DNA of 64,000 nt from M3007 sp046160625. Lineage in GTDB: Bacteria > Bacteroidota > Bacteroidia > Chitinophagales > Saprospiraceae. A program made the position numbers and the translations under genes. Where the stretch lies: the NCBI GenBank assembly GCA_046160625.1, contig JBJXGZ010000118.1:149336-213335 (forward strand), written 5' to 3'. Under the pieces are notes generated by a model, which saw only the letters and a program-made list of their open reading frames with translations, ran no database searches and was not told where the DNA came from. Shown here piece by piece: positions 18,501 through 25,357 of the stretch. Within the stretch, counting starts at the first letter, position 1; every line of letters starts with the position of its first letter.

Positions 18501-18639
18501 GCGCTCAAGCATTTTGGCGGCAGCCTCGGCTCCCTGCACTATTGACCTTATCGGGCTGCCGAGCGGCAACTATGTGATGACGGTACGGAATGGCACTGGG
18601 AAAGAGATGTTTGTAGGGAAAGTGACGAAGATGAAATAA
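15568..18639 (+). CDS. secreted beta-helix protein with SprB repeats and T9SS sorting domain
   Basis: The 1023-residue protein has a signal peptide (residues 1-20, ending SVAQ). Residues about 22-625 form a right-handed parallel beta-helix of the polymorphic outer-membrane / pectate-lyase-like kind, with repeated GGAI/GGAL steps such as SRGGAIFVHG and YAGGALYISGG, ending in PLINAGSN and GNPRILEGTVDIGAYE. Residues about 632-930 hold about four SprB-type repeats (for example GSYTVTVTDNNGCQ). The final about 78 residues (VYPNPAVDWVKVLLP to GKVTKMK) are a T9SS type A sorting domain. It is likely a surface or released adhesin-like protein. Base composition changes sharply near 17215: the beta-helix part is AT-rich, while its last turn and the SprB part are GC-rich, suggesting a composite origin. 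Confidence 0.88.
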   Translation: MKNIFLLTLAIIWIAGTSVAQSRLYVNPLANGQNNGSTWTNAFADLHHALVTAQTGDEVWVAEGEYRPDTASNRDRSFVLKSGVKLYGGFNGTEASLAQRDITAHPTVLSGNIGNPADSTDNSYTILYMAYPDTSTRLDGLDFRHGYAVSDTHFFNLSPVLSGGAVYVLAQNGKALPVFVNCMFRDNVAKSRGGAIFVHGQNSTGSTPIFRNCLFYNNKAQYAGGALYISGGNNLDRGIEFDHCRFESNTAGSFGGAISMENAFGSETLNFLSCKVTHSHTNIFGGFMYMIKSGINPSKITIDSCEISKNTCNAGPSGLYVTSNGVNFQTVFKLRNSKVFDNSESPFSNGGVISLGEYAHFSSSIIDTFIVFGNIVYDNKTSFSVIGLNSNNAWAKVEKNLVYNNGRIQSNAGGGIFVSGRQIEISENICYENTSLPLFGGIRAFSDSKLQIHDNILYGNTFLGQAGTYYSTSILGTGVSTIFGYTDSAQVFNNTFCKNTTWVTGQINNSPVPRKVYTNNVFLDNRDFLTGDITIPVSLGQDSSYFSHNLMDVDCGTIPKRVACGPNNLFNLDPLFRDTANHDYSLLPCSPLINAGSNASAAGILIDIAGNPRILEGTVDIGAYEAPAFALAAAPQVQPACIGASNGSISILPEHGCEPLVYAWSPNAGNGPELNGLPPGNFIFTITDGSGRQIMDTVVVASAPQPSLALTSTDVQCGTTSGGSLSASVTSGTAPFQYTWLPNASDTSNLSHLSPGSYALMVVDANGCQDSASASIALLGMLTLMVDGKTISCYNAADGWLSASPVTGAAPFSWGWQGWLGTDSIAQPLGPGMYAVTVSDAFGCTAAFSFPPMDQPDSLWATVGTNDQTDLIMPNGTAVVTTISGGTSPFDYLWEPGGSTTQAIAGLTAGSYTVTVTDNNGCQVVVQAVVDLMVGTEEAEGQAFVVYPNPAVDWVKVLLPKSMEKCSVELSDMTGKVLRSSILAAASAPCTIDLIGLPSGNYVMTVRNGTGKEMFVGKVTKMK

Positions 18640-18642
18640 TTG

Positions 18643-18729
18643 TAAAACCGCAAAATGTAAAACCAAGAAGCGAGCACGCCTAGTGGTTTTACATTTTGCG
18701 GTTTTCCTGTTTTAAATTTTGCGGTTTAA
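18643..18729. repeat. inverted word repeat (aaaccgcaaaatgtaaaa family) between convergent genes
   Basis: A forward word aaaccgcaaaatgtaaaacc is followed by its reverse complement ggttttacattttgcggttt and a second partial copy. It sits between two convergent genes and could terminate both. It shares word and loop sequence (aagaagcgag) with the element after sprA. Confidence 0.82.
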
Positions 18730-18735
18730 TACATT

Positions 18736-20964
18736 TCATTTCAGCACCTGCTTCAGCGCCTTCACACTCGCCTGGTTATCAGCCGTATAAAAAGCCTCAT
18801 AAATGTCAAGTTTTTCCCGGCGACTTAAGTGGAAACTGAGCGATGCCTCACGGTTTTTGCGCACTGGGCGGTAGTGAAAACGCACCATTTCTACCCGGTT
18901 GCCGCCCATTGCATCGTTCAGGAGCGCCAGCGCGTTGTCTTGTTCAAAGTCTTGAATGTCCGTCATATTGCCGCCGGCTGCTTCTGCCGGGGTAAACATG
19001 TTTTCAAAAACACCCTTATCGTCGCTGGGTATTATTGCGTGGATCTTGTCCCAGCAACGTATCTGTACAAAGACCACACCGCCCGTGTTTTCGCGAATCC
19101 AGTCTTTAAAAACATGCGCGAAACGGATGGACATTCCCAGTCCATAGTTGTCGCGGAAACCAGCATCAAGGGCTTCTATGGAGGGGCTGGTTGGCAACCA
19201 CACGTTGGGTAGGATGAAAGGGTAGGTACAGCTCATCCGCATGACACTGCTGAATGCCAGGCTATCGGCCTGCTGCTTAGCAAAAAATCTTCCAAAGTCT
19301 ACCCCGTCTATTTCTACCTGTGCGGCCAAACGCCCTGCATTGGGGCGCATGAGGTAGCTTACGCCTTGTGGACTTATCAGCATCCTCCGTGCATCGTTCA
19401 GCACAAATGGGCTGGCGATGAGCATGGGGATTTTGGCCTCGATCTCAGGTTGCCGGTATTCAGAAGTTTTTCGCAAAAAAAAGCCGCCCGTGTTTTCGTT
19501 CAATTGGTGTTCAAAAAGGTAGCCCCGGTCCTTTCGGTAGGAAAAATTGCCAGAACGGAAACTGGAAATCGGGAAAAACAGATCGTTCGAAACAACAGCG
19601 AAACTGATGGCATTGAGCAGGTCTTTACCCATGTCCTCTACCAGGCTCGGGTCTTGCGGGGCAAGGCGGTCGCCTTCAGCATGTCGGAGCATTGCTTCCC
19701 GGATGTGGGCAGCGCCGAGCAAACCACCAGATGCCCCGGTGATGAGGGCCGTTTGACGCAAGAGTTTGCCCCCTGTGGCGATGTCTGCTTTTTGGAGCGT
19801 CTGCATCGTCCAGAGTGCCGAACGGTGGCCGCCTCCGCTGACACATACGAGTAAGAGTTTTGGGCGCGGGTTCTCGGGTGTTCGGTTTTTGGCCAGCCAG
19901 TTTTCCAGTATCTTAATGGTGGCGGCGTGGTCGCTGGCAATATTTTGAGGCGAGCCAATTTTTTCAATTGCAGCGTAGTTGTACACTGCGCGATTTTCTT
20001 TTTGATAATCAAGGCCGTAGGCGCGGTTACGGTAATTGAAAAAACCCCAGCCTGTCAGCAAATTCACCGTAAATATCAGTCCCAAAAACACGGCAGTGCC
20101 CCACTGGCGAAACCAAAAACGAATGGCTCCATAAAGCCCCATCACGATGCTTGCAAAAAGATACAGGGTAGCCCCTGCCGGAATCCGCGCCCAAGTGCTG
20201 TCCATGAACGCGCCTTGCACCATAAGCAAAAAGAGCGCGGCAATCAGCACTACCACGGCATTCCAGTGGTTTTGGCGGAATACCTCCTCCAGTACCCGAG
20301 GATCGTAGTGTGCAACGCTGCGCACCAAACGCGGGTGACAACGTTCTGTCAGATAGGTGTCCACCCGCCAGCGTGTAACGCCCATTTGTATTTCGCGGAC
20401 GCTGGGCAGTCGTTGACTGAAAAGCAAACGCCCTCCTGGGCGGGGAGTCCAGTTGAAAGAATTCAGGTCTTTGTTGGTCAGGTGGAAATAAGCCGCCAGA
20501 ACTCCCGTAATGGCTGCTGTGCCGGAAAGGAAACCCGCGATGTTCCAGCCTATTTCTGGAGTGGAAGTGAGTTCGTCGTGCGATTGAAACCAAATGGTAC
20601 AAACGAACCACACGGCCAAATAAGCCAAAGGAATGAGGCTGTTATTGAGGCAAAACTTGGTAAACGGCGCAGCCAATGTGGCTAAAAAAGGAAAACGGTT
20701 GGAACAGAGCAGGTAGGCTGTGAGGTGCCAGGTCATTACCAGTCCGCCAAAAGCCAGCCCATTCAGAAAAAAACTCCAAAAGTTGACTTGTCCGTGATAC
20801 TCCGGGGTGAGCATGAGGTAGTGCATCCCAAAAAAACGCCCAACCAGCCCGGTGCTGAATGCCGCCAAAACGAACCACACCAGCAACAAAACCAAGTGGT
20901 TGCGCAGGTGCAGCACCAGCAGGCGAACGGGAAAGGAGTAGTAGATTTGGTGGAAAATGGTCAC
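18736..20964 (-). CDS. membrane-anchored patatin-like phospholipase family protein
   Basis: The 742-residue protein has several membrane helices in its first about 340 residues, including clusters near 15-45, 65-130, 140-170 and 230-330. A soluble patatin-like domain follows. This carries the oxyanion glycine loop SGGGHRSALW (about 373-382), the nucleophile elbow GASGG (about 408-412) and the dyad aspartate region LDAGFRDNYG (about 597-606, DAG in place of the usual DGG). Patatin enzymes use a Ser-Asp dyad to hydrolyse acyl esters of phospholipids, so membrane lipid turnover is the likely role. The large membrane-embedded N-terminus is not part of classical patatins. It is convergent with the T9SS cargo gene and downstream of the pyrophosphatase gene on the same strand. 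Confidence 0.8.
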   Translation of the reverse strand: MTIFHQIYYSFPVRLLVLHLRNHLVLLLVWFVLAAFSTGLVGRFFGMHYLMLTPEYHGQVNFWSFFLNGLAFGGLVMTWHLTAYLLCSNRFPFLATLAAPFTKFCLNNSLIPLAYLAVWFVCTIWFQSHDELTSTPEIGWNIAGFLSGTAAITGVLAAYFHLTNKDLNSFNWTPRPGGRLLFSQRLPSVREIQMGVTRWRVDTYLTERCHPRLVRSVAHYDPRVLEEVFRQNHWNAVVVLIAALFLLMVQGAFMDSTWARIPAGATLYLFASIVMGLYGAIRFWFRQWGTAVFLGLIFTVNLLTGWGFFNYRNRAYGLDYQKENRAVYNYAAIEKIGSPQNIASDHAATIKILENWLAKNRTPENPRPKLLLVCVSGGGHRSALWTMQTLQKADIATGGKLLRQTALITGASGGLLGAAHIREAMLRHAEGDRLAPQDPSLVEDMGKDLLNAISFAVVSNDLFFPISSFRSGNFSYRKDRGYLFEHQLNENTGGFFLRKTSEYRQPEIEAKIPMLIASPFVLNDARRMLISPQGVSYLMRPNAGRLAAQVEIDGVDFGRFFAKQQADSLAFSSVMRMSCTYPFILPNVWLPTSPSIEALDAGFRDNYGLGMSIRFAHVFKDWIRENTGGVVFVQIRCWDKIHAIIPSDDKGVFENMFTPAEAAGGNMTDIQDFEQDNALALLNDAMGGNRVEMVRFHYRPVRKNREASLSFHLSRREKLDIYEAFYTADNQASVKALKQVLK

Positions 20965-21100
20965 GTTTTTGGAGTGCTGATTTTCAAGTTGATAAAGGCA
21001 AATATGGGAGCTTTGCAGGGCTTAGGCGAGAACGTTAAAATACCGGAAAACGTTTGCTGAGAAGTGTTATATGTCATAAAACTTTTGCCATATTGCCAAA

Positions 21101-21133
21101 CCGCCCCATTTCGCACTTTGCGAAATGGGGCGG
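21101..21133. terminator. strong hairpin 3' of the pyrophosphatase gene
   Basis: Fourteen-base perfect arms (ccgccccatttcgc and its complement) enclose a 5-base loop about 30 bases beyond the hppA stop on the minus strand. No strong T-run follows. It separates hppA from the patatin-like gene. Confidence 0.65.
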
Positions 21134-21162
21134 TGGTTATAAAATCAAATATTTCCTTGCTA

Positions 21163-23631
21163 TCAATTCTGCTTCTGAAGTTGGTTGGGAGGCTGATTCG
21201 CTTCTTTCTTCTTTTTGTTTTCCAGCATTTTCCTAATAAGCGCCTTTTTTTGCTGTTCTGTAAACTCGGGCTTTGAGCCATTGGGGCTAGTGAGGACTGG
21301 GCCGCCGCTGGATTTGCCGCTCTCAGGTGGCGGGGCTAGCATGCCCTGATTCATAGGCGGTAGTTGCATGCCAGACTGCCCTGTTGATTGAGGCTTTTGG
21401 CTGCCGGGTGGCGGCTCTGTCATGCCGGGTGGAAGGCGGTTTTCCCGGATTTGCATATTGATCTTATCCCTGCTGCTGCCAGCGTCGTGTCCTCCCAAAA
21501 TAGGCGCGATAGCCAAGCCCACCAAACAGGTTAGTTTGATCAAAATGTTCATTGAAGGGCCGGAGGTATCTTTGAAAGGATCGCCAACCGTATCGCCCGT
21601 GACTGCGGCTTTGTGTGGCTCAGAGCCTTTGTAGTACATCTGGCCGTTGATTTCAACGCCTTTTTCAAACGATTTTTTCGCGTTATCCCAGGCGCCACCA
21701 GCGTTCGACTGGAAAATTGCCCACATTACACCGCTCACCGTAACACCAGCCATGTAACCGCCGAGCGCTTCGGGGCCCATAATGAAGCCAACTAAAATAG
21801 GAGTGATGATGGTGATAAGGCCCGGAGCGAGCATTTCGCGGAGCGCGGCTTTGGTAGAAATGTCCACACATTTGCTGTATTCCGCCTTGCCAGTGCCTTC
21901 GAGTAGGCCCGGGATTTCGCGGAACTGACGGCGCACTTCTTCCACCATGTCCATCGCAGCTCTGCCCACGCTCTGCATGGCCAATGCACTGAATACCACC
22001 GGGATCATGCCGCCGAGGAAAAGCGCGGCAAGCACTTTTGCTTTGAAAATATTGATGCCTTCGATGCCTGTGAAATCAACATATGCAGCGAACAGTGCGA
22101 GCGCGGTCAAGGCAGCAGAAGCAATGGCAAAACCTTTGCCGATGGCTGCTGTGGTATTGCCCACAGAGTCGAGTACATCGGTGCGGTTGCGCACTTCTTT
22201 GGGCAGTTCGCTCATTTCGGCGATACCACCAGCATTGTCGGCAATGGGGCCAAAAGCGTCAATGGCCAACTGCATGGCTGTGGTAGCCATCATCGCTGAA
22301 GCCGCAATGGCTACACCGTAGAATCCTGCCAGTTCGTATGCAGACCAGATTGCGCCAGAGAACAGCACGATGGGCATCCAGGTAGACATCATGCCCGTAG
22401 CCAAACCAGCGATGACGTTGGTTGCGTGGCCGGTGCCGGATTGACGCACAATGTTCATGACAGGCTTTTTACCCAAGCCAGTGTAGTATTCGGTAATGGC
22501 CGAGATCAGGGAGCCTACGATGAGGCCCACCATGGTTGCATTAAAAACGTTGGTGCTGCTGATGGTCTGCAAGCCTTGACCAAAGAAACGCATGTTCATG
22601 GTTTCGGGCAGCATCCACTTGATTACTGGGAAACAAACCACCGCAGTAAGGATAACACTCACCCAGTTGCCATTATTGAGGGCGCGCTGAACCATATTTG
22701 AATCGGCCTCGACACCGTCTTTAATCCGCACAAATTGCATCCCCACAATGGAGAACAGGATGCCGAGTCCAGCGATCATTACAGGCAAAAGAATGGGGCC
22801 GATGCCTCCAAATATGTCTGTAATGCCACCAGAATCCCGTATCACCGAGTTGCCAAGTACCATGGCAGCGAGTACCGTTGCTACATAAGAGCCAAACAAG
22901 TCGGCGCCCATACCAGCCACGTCGCCCACATTGTCGCCCACGTTATCGGCGATGGTCGCAGGGTTGCGCGGATCGTCTTCCGGGATGCCTGCCTCTACTT
23001 TGCCTACTAGGTCAGCACCCACGTCGGCTGCTTTGGTGTAAATGCCACCGCCAACACGGGCAAAAAGTGCGATGGACTCAGCACCCAGCGAAAAACCCGC
23101 AAGTACTTCGAGTACCCGCGACATGGTGTGCCAGCCATCCGTACCGTACGTGCCGCCCATAAAGAATACATAGAAAACCGCGAATAAGGCGCTCAAACCC
23201 AGTACTGCCAGTCCTGCTACGCCGAGGCCCATTACCGAGCCGCCTTTGAACGAAACTTTGAGTGCCTGTGTGAGACTTGTGCGAGCGGCTTGGGTGGTGC
23301 GCACATTGGCTTTTGTAGCCACGCGCATACCAAGGTTGCCGGCCAGGGCCGAGAAAAATGCACCAATGACAAAAGCCACCACGATGAGCGGGTGACTCGT
23401 TTCGGCCTGTGTGCTCAGCCAGCCGAGCAGCAGGCCAGCCACTACGACGTATATGCCGAGAATGCGGTATTCCGCTTTGAGAAAAGCCAAAGCACCGTCG
23501 GCGATGTGTTTGGCAATGCTTTGCATCTTTTCGTCGCCCGCGTCTTGTTTGGTCACCCACTTTTGGAGAATAAACATATACACGAGACCAACGACCCCGA
23601 AGATTGGTAATAAGTAAACCAGAGAGCTCAT
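21163..23631 (-). CDS. hppA: membrane-bound ion-pumping pyrophosphatase
   Basis: The 822-residue protein has about sixteen membrane helices and the pyrophosphate/Mg-binding signatures DVGADLVGKVEAGIPEDDP (about 197-215) and NVGDNVGDVAGMGADLFGSY (about 226-245), with the later GDTVGDPFKDT near 690-700. It hydrolyses PPi and uses the energy to pump H+ or Na+ out of the cytoplasm. The motif GNTTAAIGKG near residue 487 has Ala where K+-independent enzymes have Lys, so a K+-dependent enzyme is inferred; sequence alone does not settle H+ versus Na+. The core ends near residue 713. A further about 108 residues are Pro/Gly/Ser-rich and end in a Lys-rich charged helix (TEQQKKALIRKMLENKKKK), an extension not typical of the family. 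A TACTTTTG box lies about 45 bases before the ATG. Confidence 0.96.
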   Translation of the reverse strand: MSSLVYLLPIFGVVGLVYMFILQKWVTKQDAGDEKMQSIAKHIADGALAFLKAEYRILGIYVVVAGLLLGWLSTQAETSHPLIVVAFVIGAFFSALAGNLGMRVATKANVRTTQAARTSLTQALKVSFKGGSVMGLGVAGLAVLGLSALFAVFYVFFMGGTYGTDGWHTMSRVLEVLAGFSLGAESIALFARVGGGIYTKAADVGADLVGKVEAGIPEDDPRNPATIADNVGDNVGDVAGMGADLFGSYVATVLAAMVLGNSVIRDSGGITDIFGGIGPILLPVMIAGLGILFSIVGMQFVRIKDGVEADSNMVQRALNNGNWVSVILTAVVCFPVIKWMLPETMNMRFFGQGLQTISSTNVFNATMVGLIVGSLISAITEYYTGLGKKPVMNIVRQSGTGHATNVIAGLATGMMSTWMPIVLFSGAIWSAYELAGFYGVAIAASAMMATTAMQLAIDAFGPIADNAGGIAEMSELPKEVRNRTDVLDSVGNTTAAIGKGFAIASAALTALALFAAYVDFTGIEGINIFKAKVLAALFLGGMIPVVFSALAMQSVGRAAMDMVEEVRRQFREIPGLLEGTGKAEYSKCVDISTKAALREMLAPGLITIITPILVGFIMGPEALGGYMAGVTVSGVMWAIFQSNAGGAWDNAKKSFEKGVEINGQMYYKGSEPHKAAVTGDTVGDPFKDTSGPSMNILIKLTCLVGLAIAPILGGHDAGSSRDKINMQIRENRLPPGMTEPPPGSQKPQSTGQSGMQLPPMNQGMLAPPPESGKSSGGPVLTSPNGSKPEFTEQQKKALIRKMLENKKKKEANQPPNQLQKQN

Positions 23632-23675
23632 CCCTAAAAATTTGTTTTGACGTGAAAGTTTGTAAAAAACGGGTG

Positions 23676-23683
23676 CAAAAGTA
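23676..23683 (-). promoter_or_regulatory. -7 promoter box of hppA
   Basis: TACTTTTG on the minus strand lies 44 bases upstream of the hppA start codon and fits the -7 consensus. No clear TTG element is seen at the expected distance. Confidence 0.42.
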
Positions 23684-23731
23684 GAGAAAGAATCTTTCTG
23701 GGCACAGGAAAGTTGAAAGTTCGCTTCGACT

Positions 23732-25285
23732 TCATTTTAACATGCGGTCAACAACTAAAACTTCCGGGTCGTTTTTGATATATTCGGGGACTTGAGTGCC
23801 GGTTCGATCTTTGAAAACTGCGAATTTTATACCACGTTGTTTCAATTCTCGGAACAAGTTTTCATCTGGGCAACCCTCATACACGCTCCGGTTGCAGTAA
23901 AACATCGCGTCTATTTCTTCCAGCCCATGGGCATTTAACAGCACATAGCCTTCAGGTACCAATTGATCCAATTCCCTGTAAACCAATATATTTCCTTGTC
24001 TGATCTCCAACTCGGCGGCTGGCGCCATAGCAGTGTCTACACGCAAGACGTGGTAAGAATAAAGTACGCCGGGGCGCATGGAGGCAATGACGAGTGCATA
24101 CAATACCAAGAAGGTGGGTATCCAGGGGCGGCGCAATGCGCTGAAATTGCCCAAGAATTTATCTGCAAAAACTCCCATGGCCACATAAACCAAGGGTGCC
24201 ACGCAAAAAGTGTAGGAGATCACCTTGGTCTGGGCAACAAATGAAAAGAAGAAATAGGGCAGAAAAATAAGGATTCCAAAAGGCAGGAGTAAACGTGCCG
24301 GGGGTTTCGGGCCACCCCAGAAGGCCGCCACCAGACCCAAGGGTACTGCCGCCCAAAGTTTGGGACCAAAATGTTCGTCCAAAAGTTCAAAATAGAAATT
24401 CCAGTCGCCTCTATGTCCTTCTACCACTTTCCAAATGTGTTTTGCATTGTACGCCATTTCGAAGGCGTATTCTTTTGGGAATTTCCAGTAAGCATATATC
24501 TGCCAGGGCAATACCACCAACAATGTGAGGCCAAAAGACCACAGCATGTGGAGGTAGGTGCGAGGCCGGTTCCAATCCGCAGAGGCGAAAAGCCATGCTA
24601 ACCAGGCGCCAAACACCAGACCGCCGGTCAGCCATTTACAAAGAATCGCACAGCCCGAAAACAGCCCCGCCAACAATGCCCAACGCAATTTTTCCTTCCC
24701 GGAAGCCGCGTATTCAAAAAATGCCCACGCACTACAGCCCACATAAAATGAGAATGCCACATCGTTGTGGTCCATGCCATAAGTTCCCGTGGTGAGTTGT
24801 AGTTGGAAGAAAGCAAAAGTCCAAAGCAACGCTGCATAGTAACCCGCGTTTTTGCTGAACAAGATGGCCCCGATCCGATAAATCGGCAGCACCATCAACG
24901 ACCCCATGATTACACTTGGCAAGCGCAAGGCCCATTCATTTACACCAAAAATCTTCATGCTCAAGGCCATTTGCCAGAGAAACAAAGGTTGTTTGTGCAG
25001 CCAAATGTGGCAATGCGCCCAGTCTTTGTCGTAATTTGGCAATGGCAGATCAACGCGCAGCATTGGCTTGAACGGGTATTCCATCATGTTCTTTGCCACG
25101 AGTGCATGAAACCGCTCGTCCCAGAGGTGCAAATAAGTATCAAGATAGGTAATACAAAAGCGCAACAAAAATGCTGCGACGAAGAGTGAAAACAGGGCGA
25201 GTTTGTCGCGCCCTTGTTGCCAAAACAAAAAACTTAGCAGTGCGGCGATTACTGTTCCAGAAAATAAATATTGCCAAGAATCCAT
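23732..25285 (-). CDS. PMT/ArnT-type glycosyltransferase, polyprenyl-phosphate-sugar dependent
   Basis: The 517-residue protein has about a dozen membrane helices and an acidic motif in the first periplasmic loop, HLWDERFHALVAKNMMEYPF (about 53-72), where Asp-Glu corresponds to the catalytic acidic pair of GT-C enzymes. The following HKQPLFLWQMALSMKIFGVN stretch is typical of the PMT_2 / ArnT family. Such enzymes move sugars from polyprenyl-phosphate carriers to lipid A, proteins or glycans outside the inner membrane. The acceptor is unknown. It is the middle one of three minus-strand genes with no evident functional link to the pyrophosphatase downstream. Confidence 0.83.
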   Translation of the reverse strand: MDSWQYLFSGTVIAALLSFLFWQQGRDKLALFSLFVAAFLLRFCITYLDTYLHLWDERFHALVAKNMMEYPFKPMLRVDLPLPNYDKDWAHCHIWLHKQPLFLWQMALSMKIFGVNEWALRLPSVIMGSLMVLPIYRIGAILFSKNAGYYAALLWTFAFFQLQLTTGTYGMDHNDVAFSFYVGCSAWAFFEYAASGKEKLRWALLAGLFSGCAILCKWLTGGLVFGAWLAWLFASADWNRPRTYLHMLWSFGLTLLVVLPWQIYAYWKFPKEYAFEMAYNAKHIWKVVEGHRGDWNFYFELLDEHFGPKLWAAVPLGLVAAFWGGPKPPARLLLPFGILIFLPYFFFSFVAQTKVISYTFCVAPLVYVAMGVFADKFLGNFSALRRPWIPTFLVLYALVIASMRPGVLYSYHVLRVDTAMAPAAELEIRQGNILVYRELDQLVPEGYVLLNAHGLEEIDAMFYCNRSVYEGCPDENLFRELKQRGIKFAVFKDRTGTQVPEYIKNDPEVLVVDRMLK

Positions 25286-25357
25286 GCCGGAAAAGTAGGG
25301 TGAAAACCCAATTGGGTAGGAGTGTTTATTCCAGAAATTGTGAGATAGAAGTACCCT

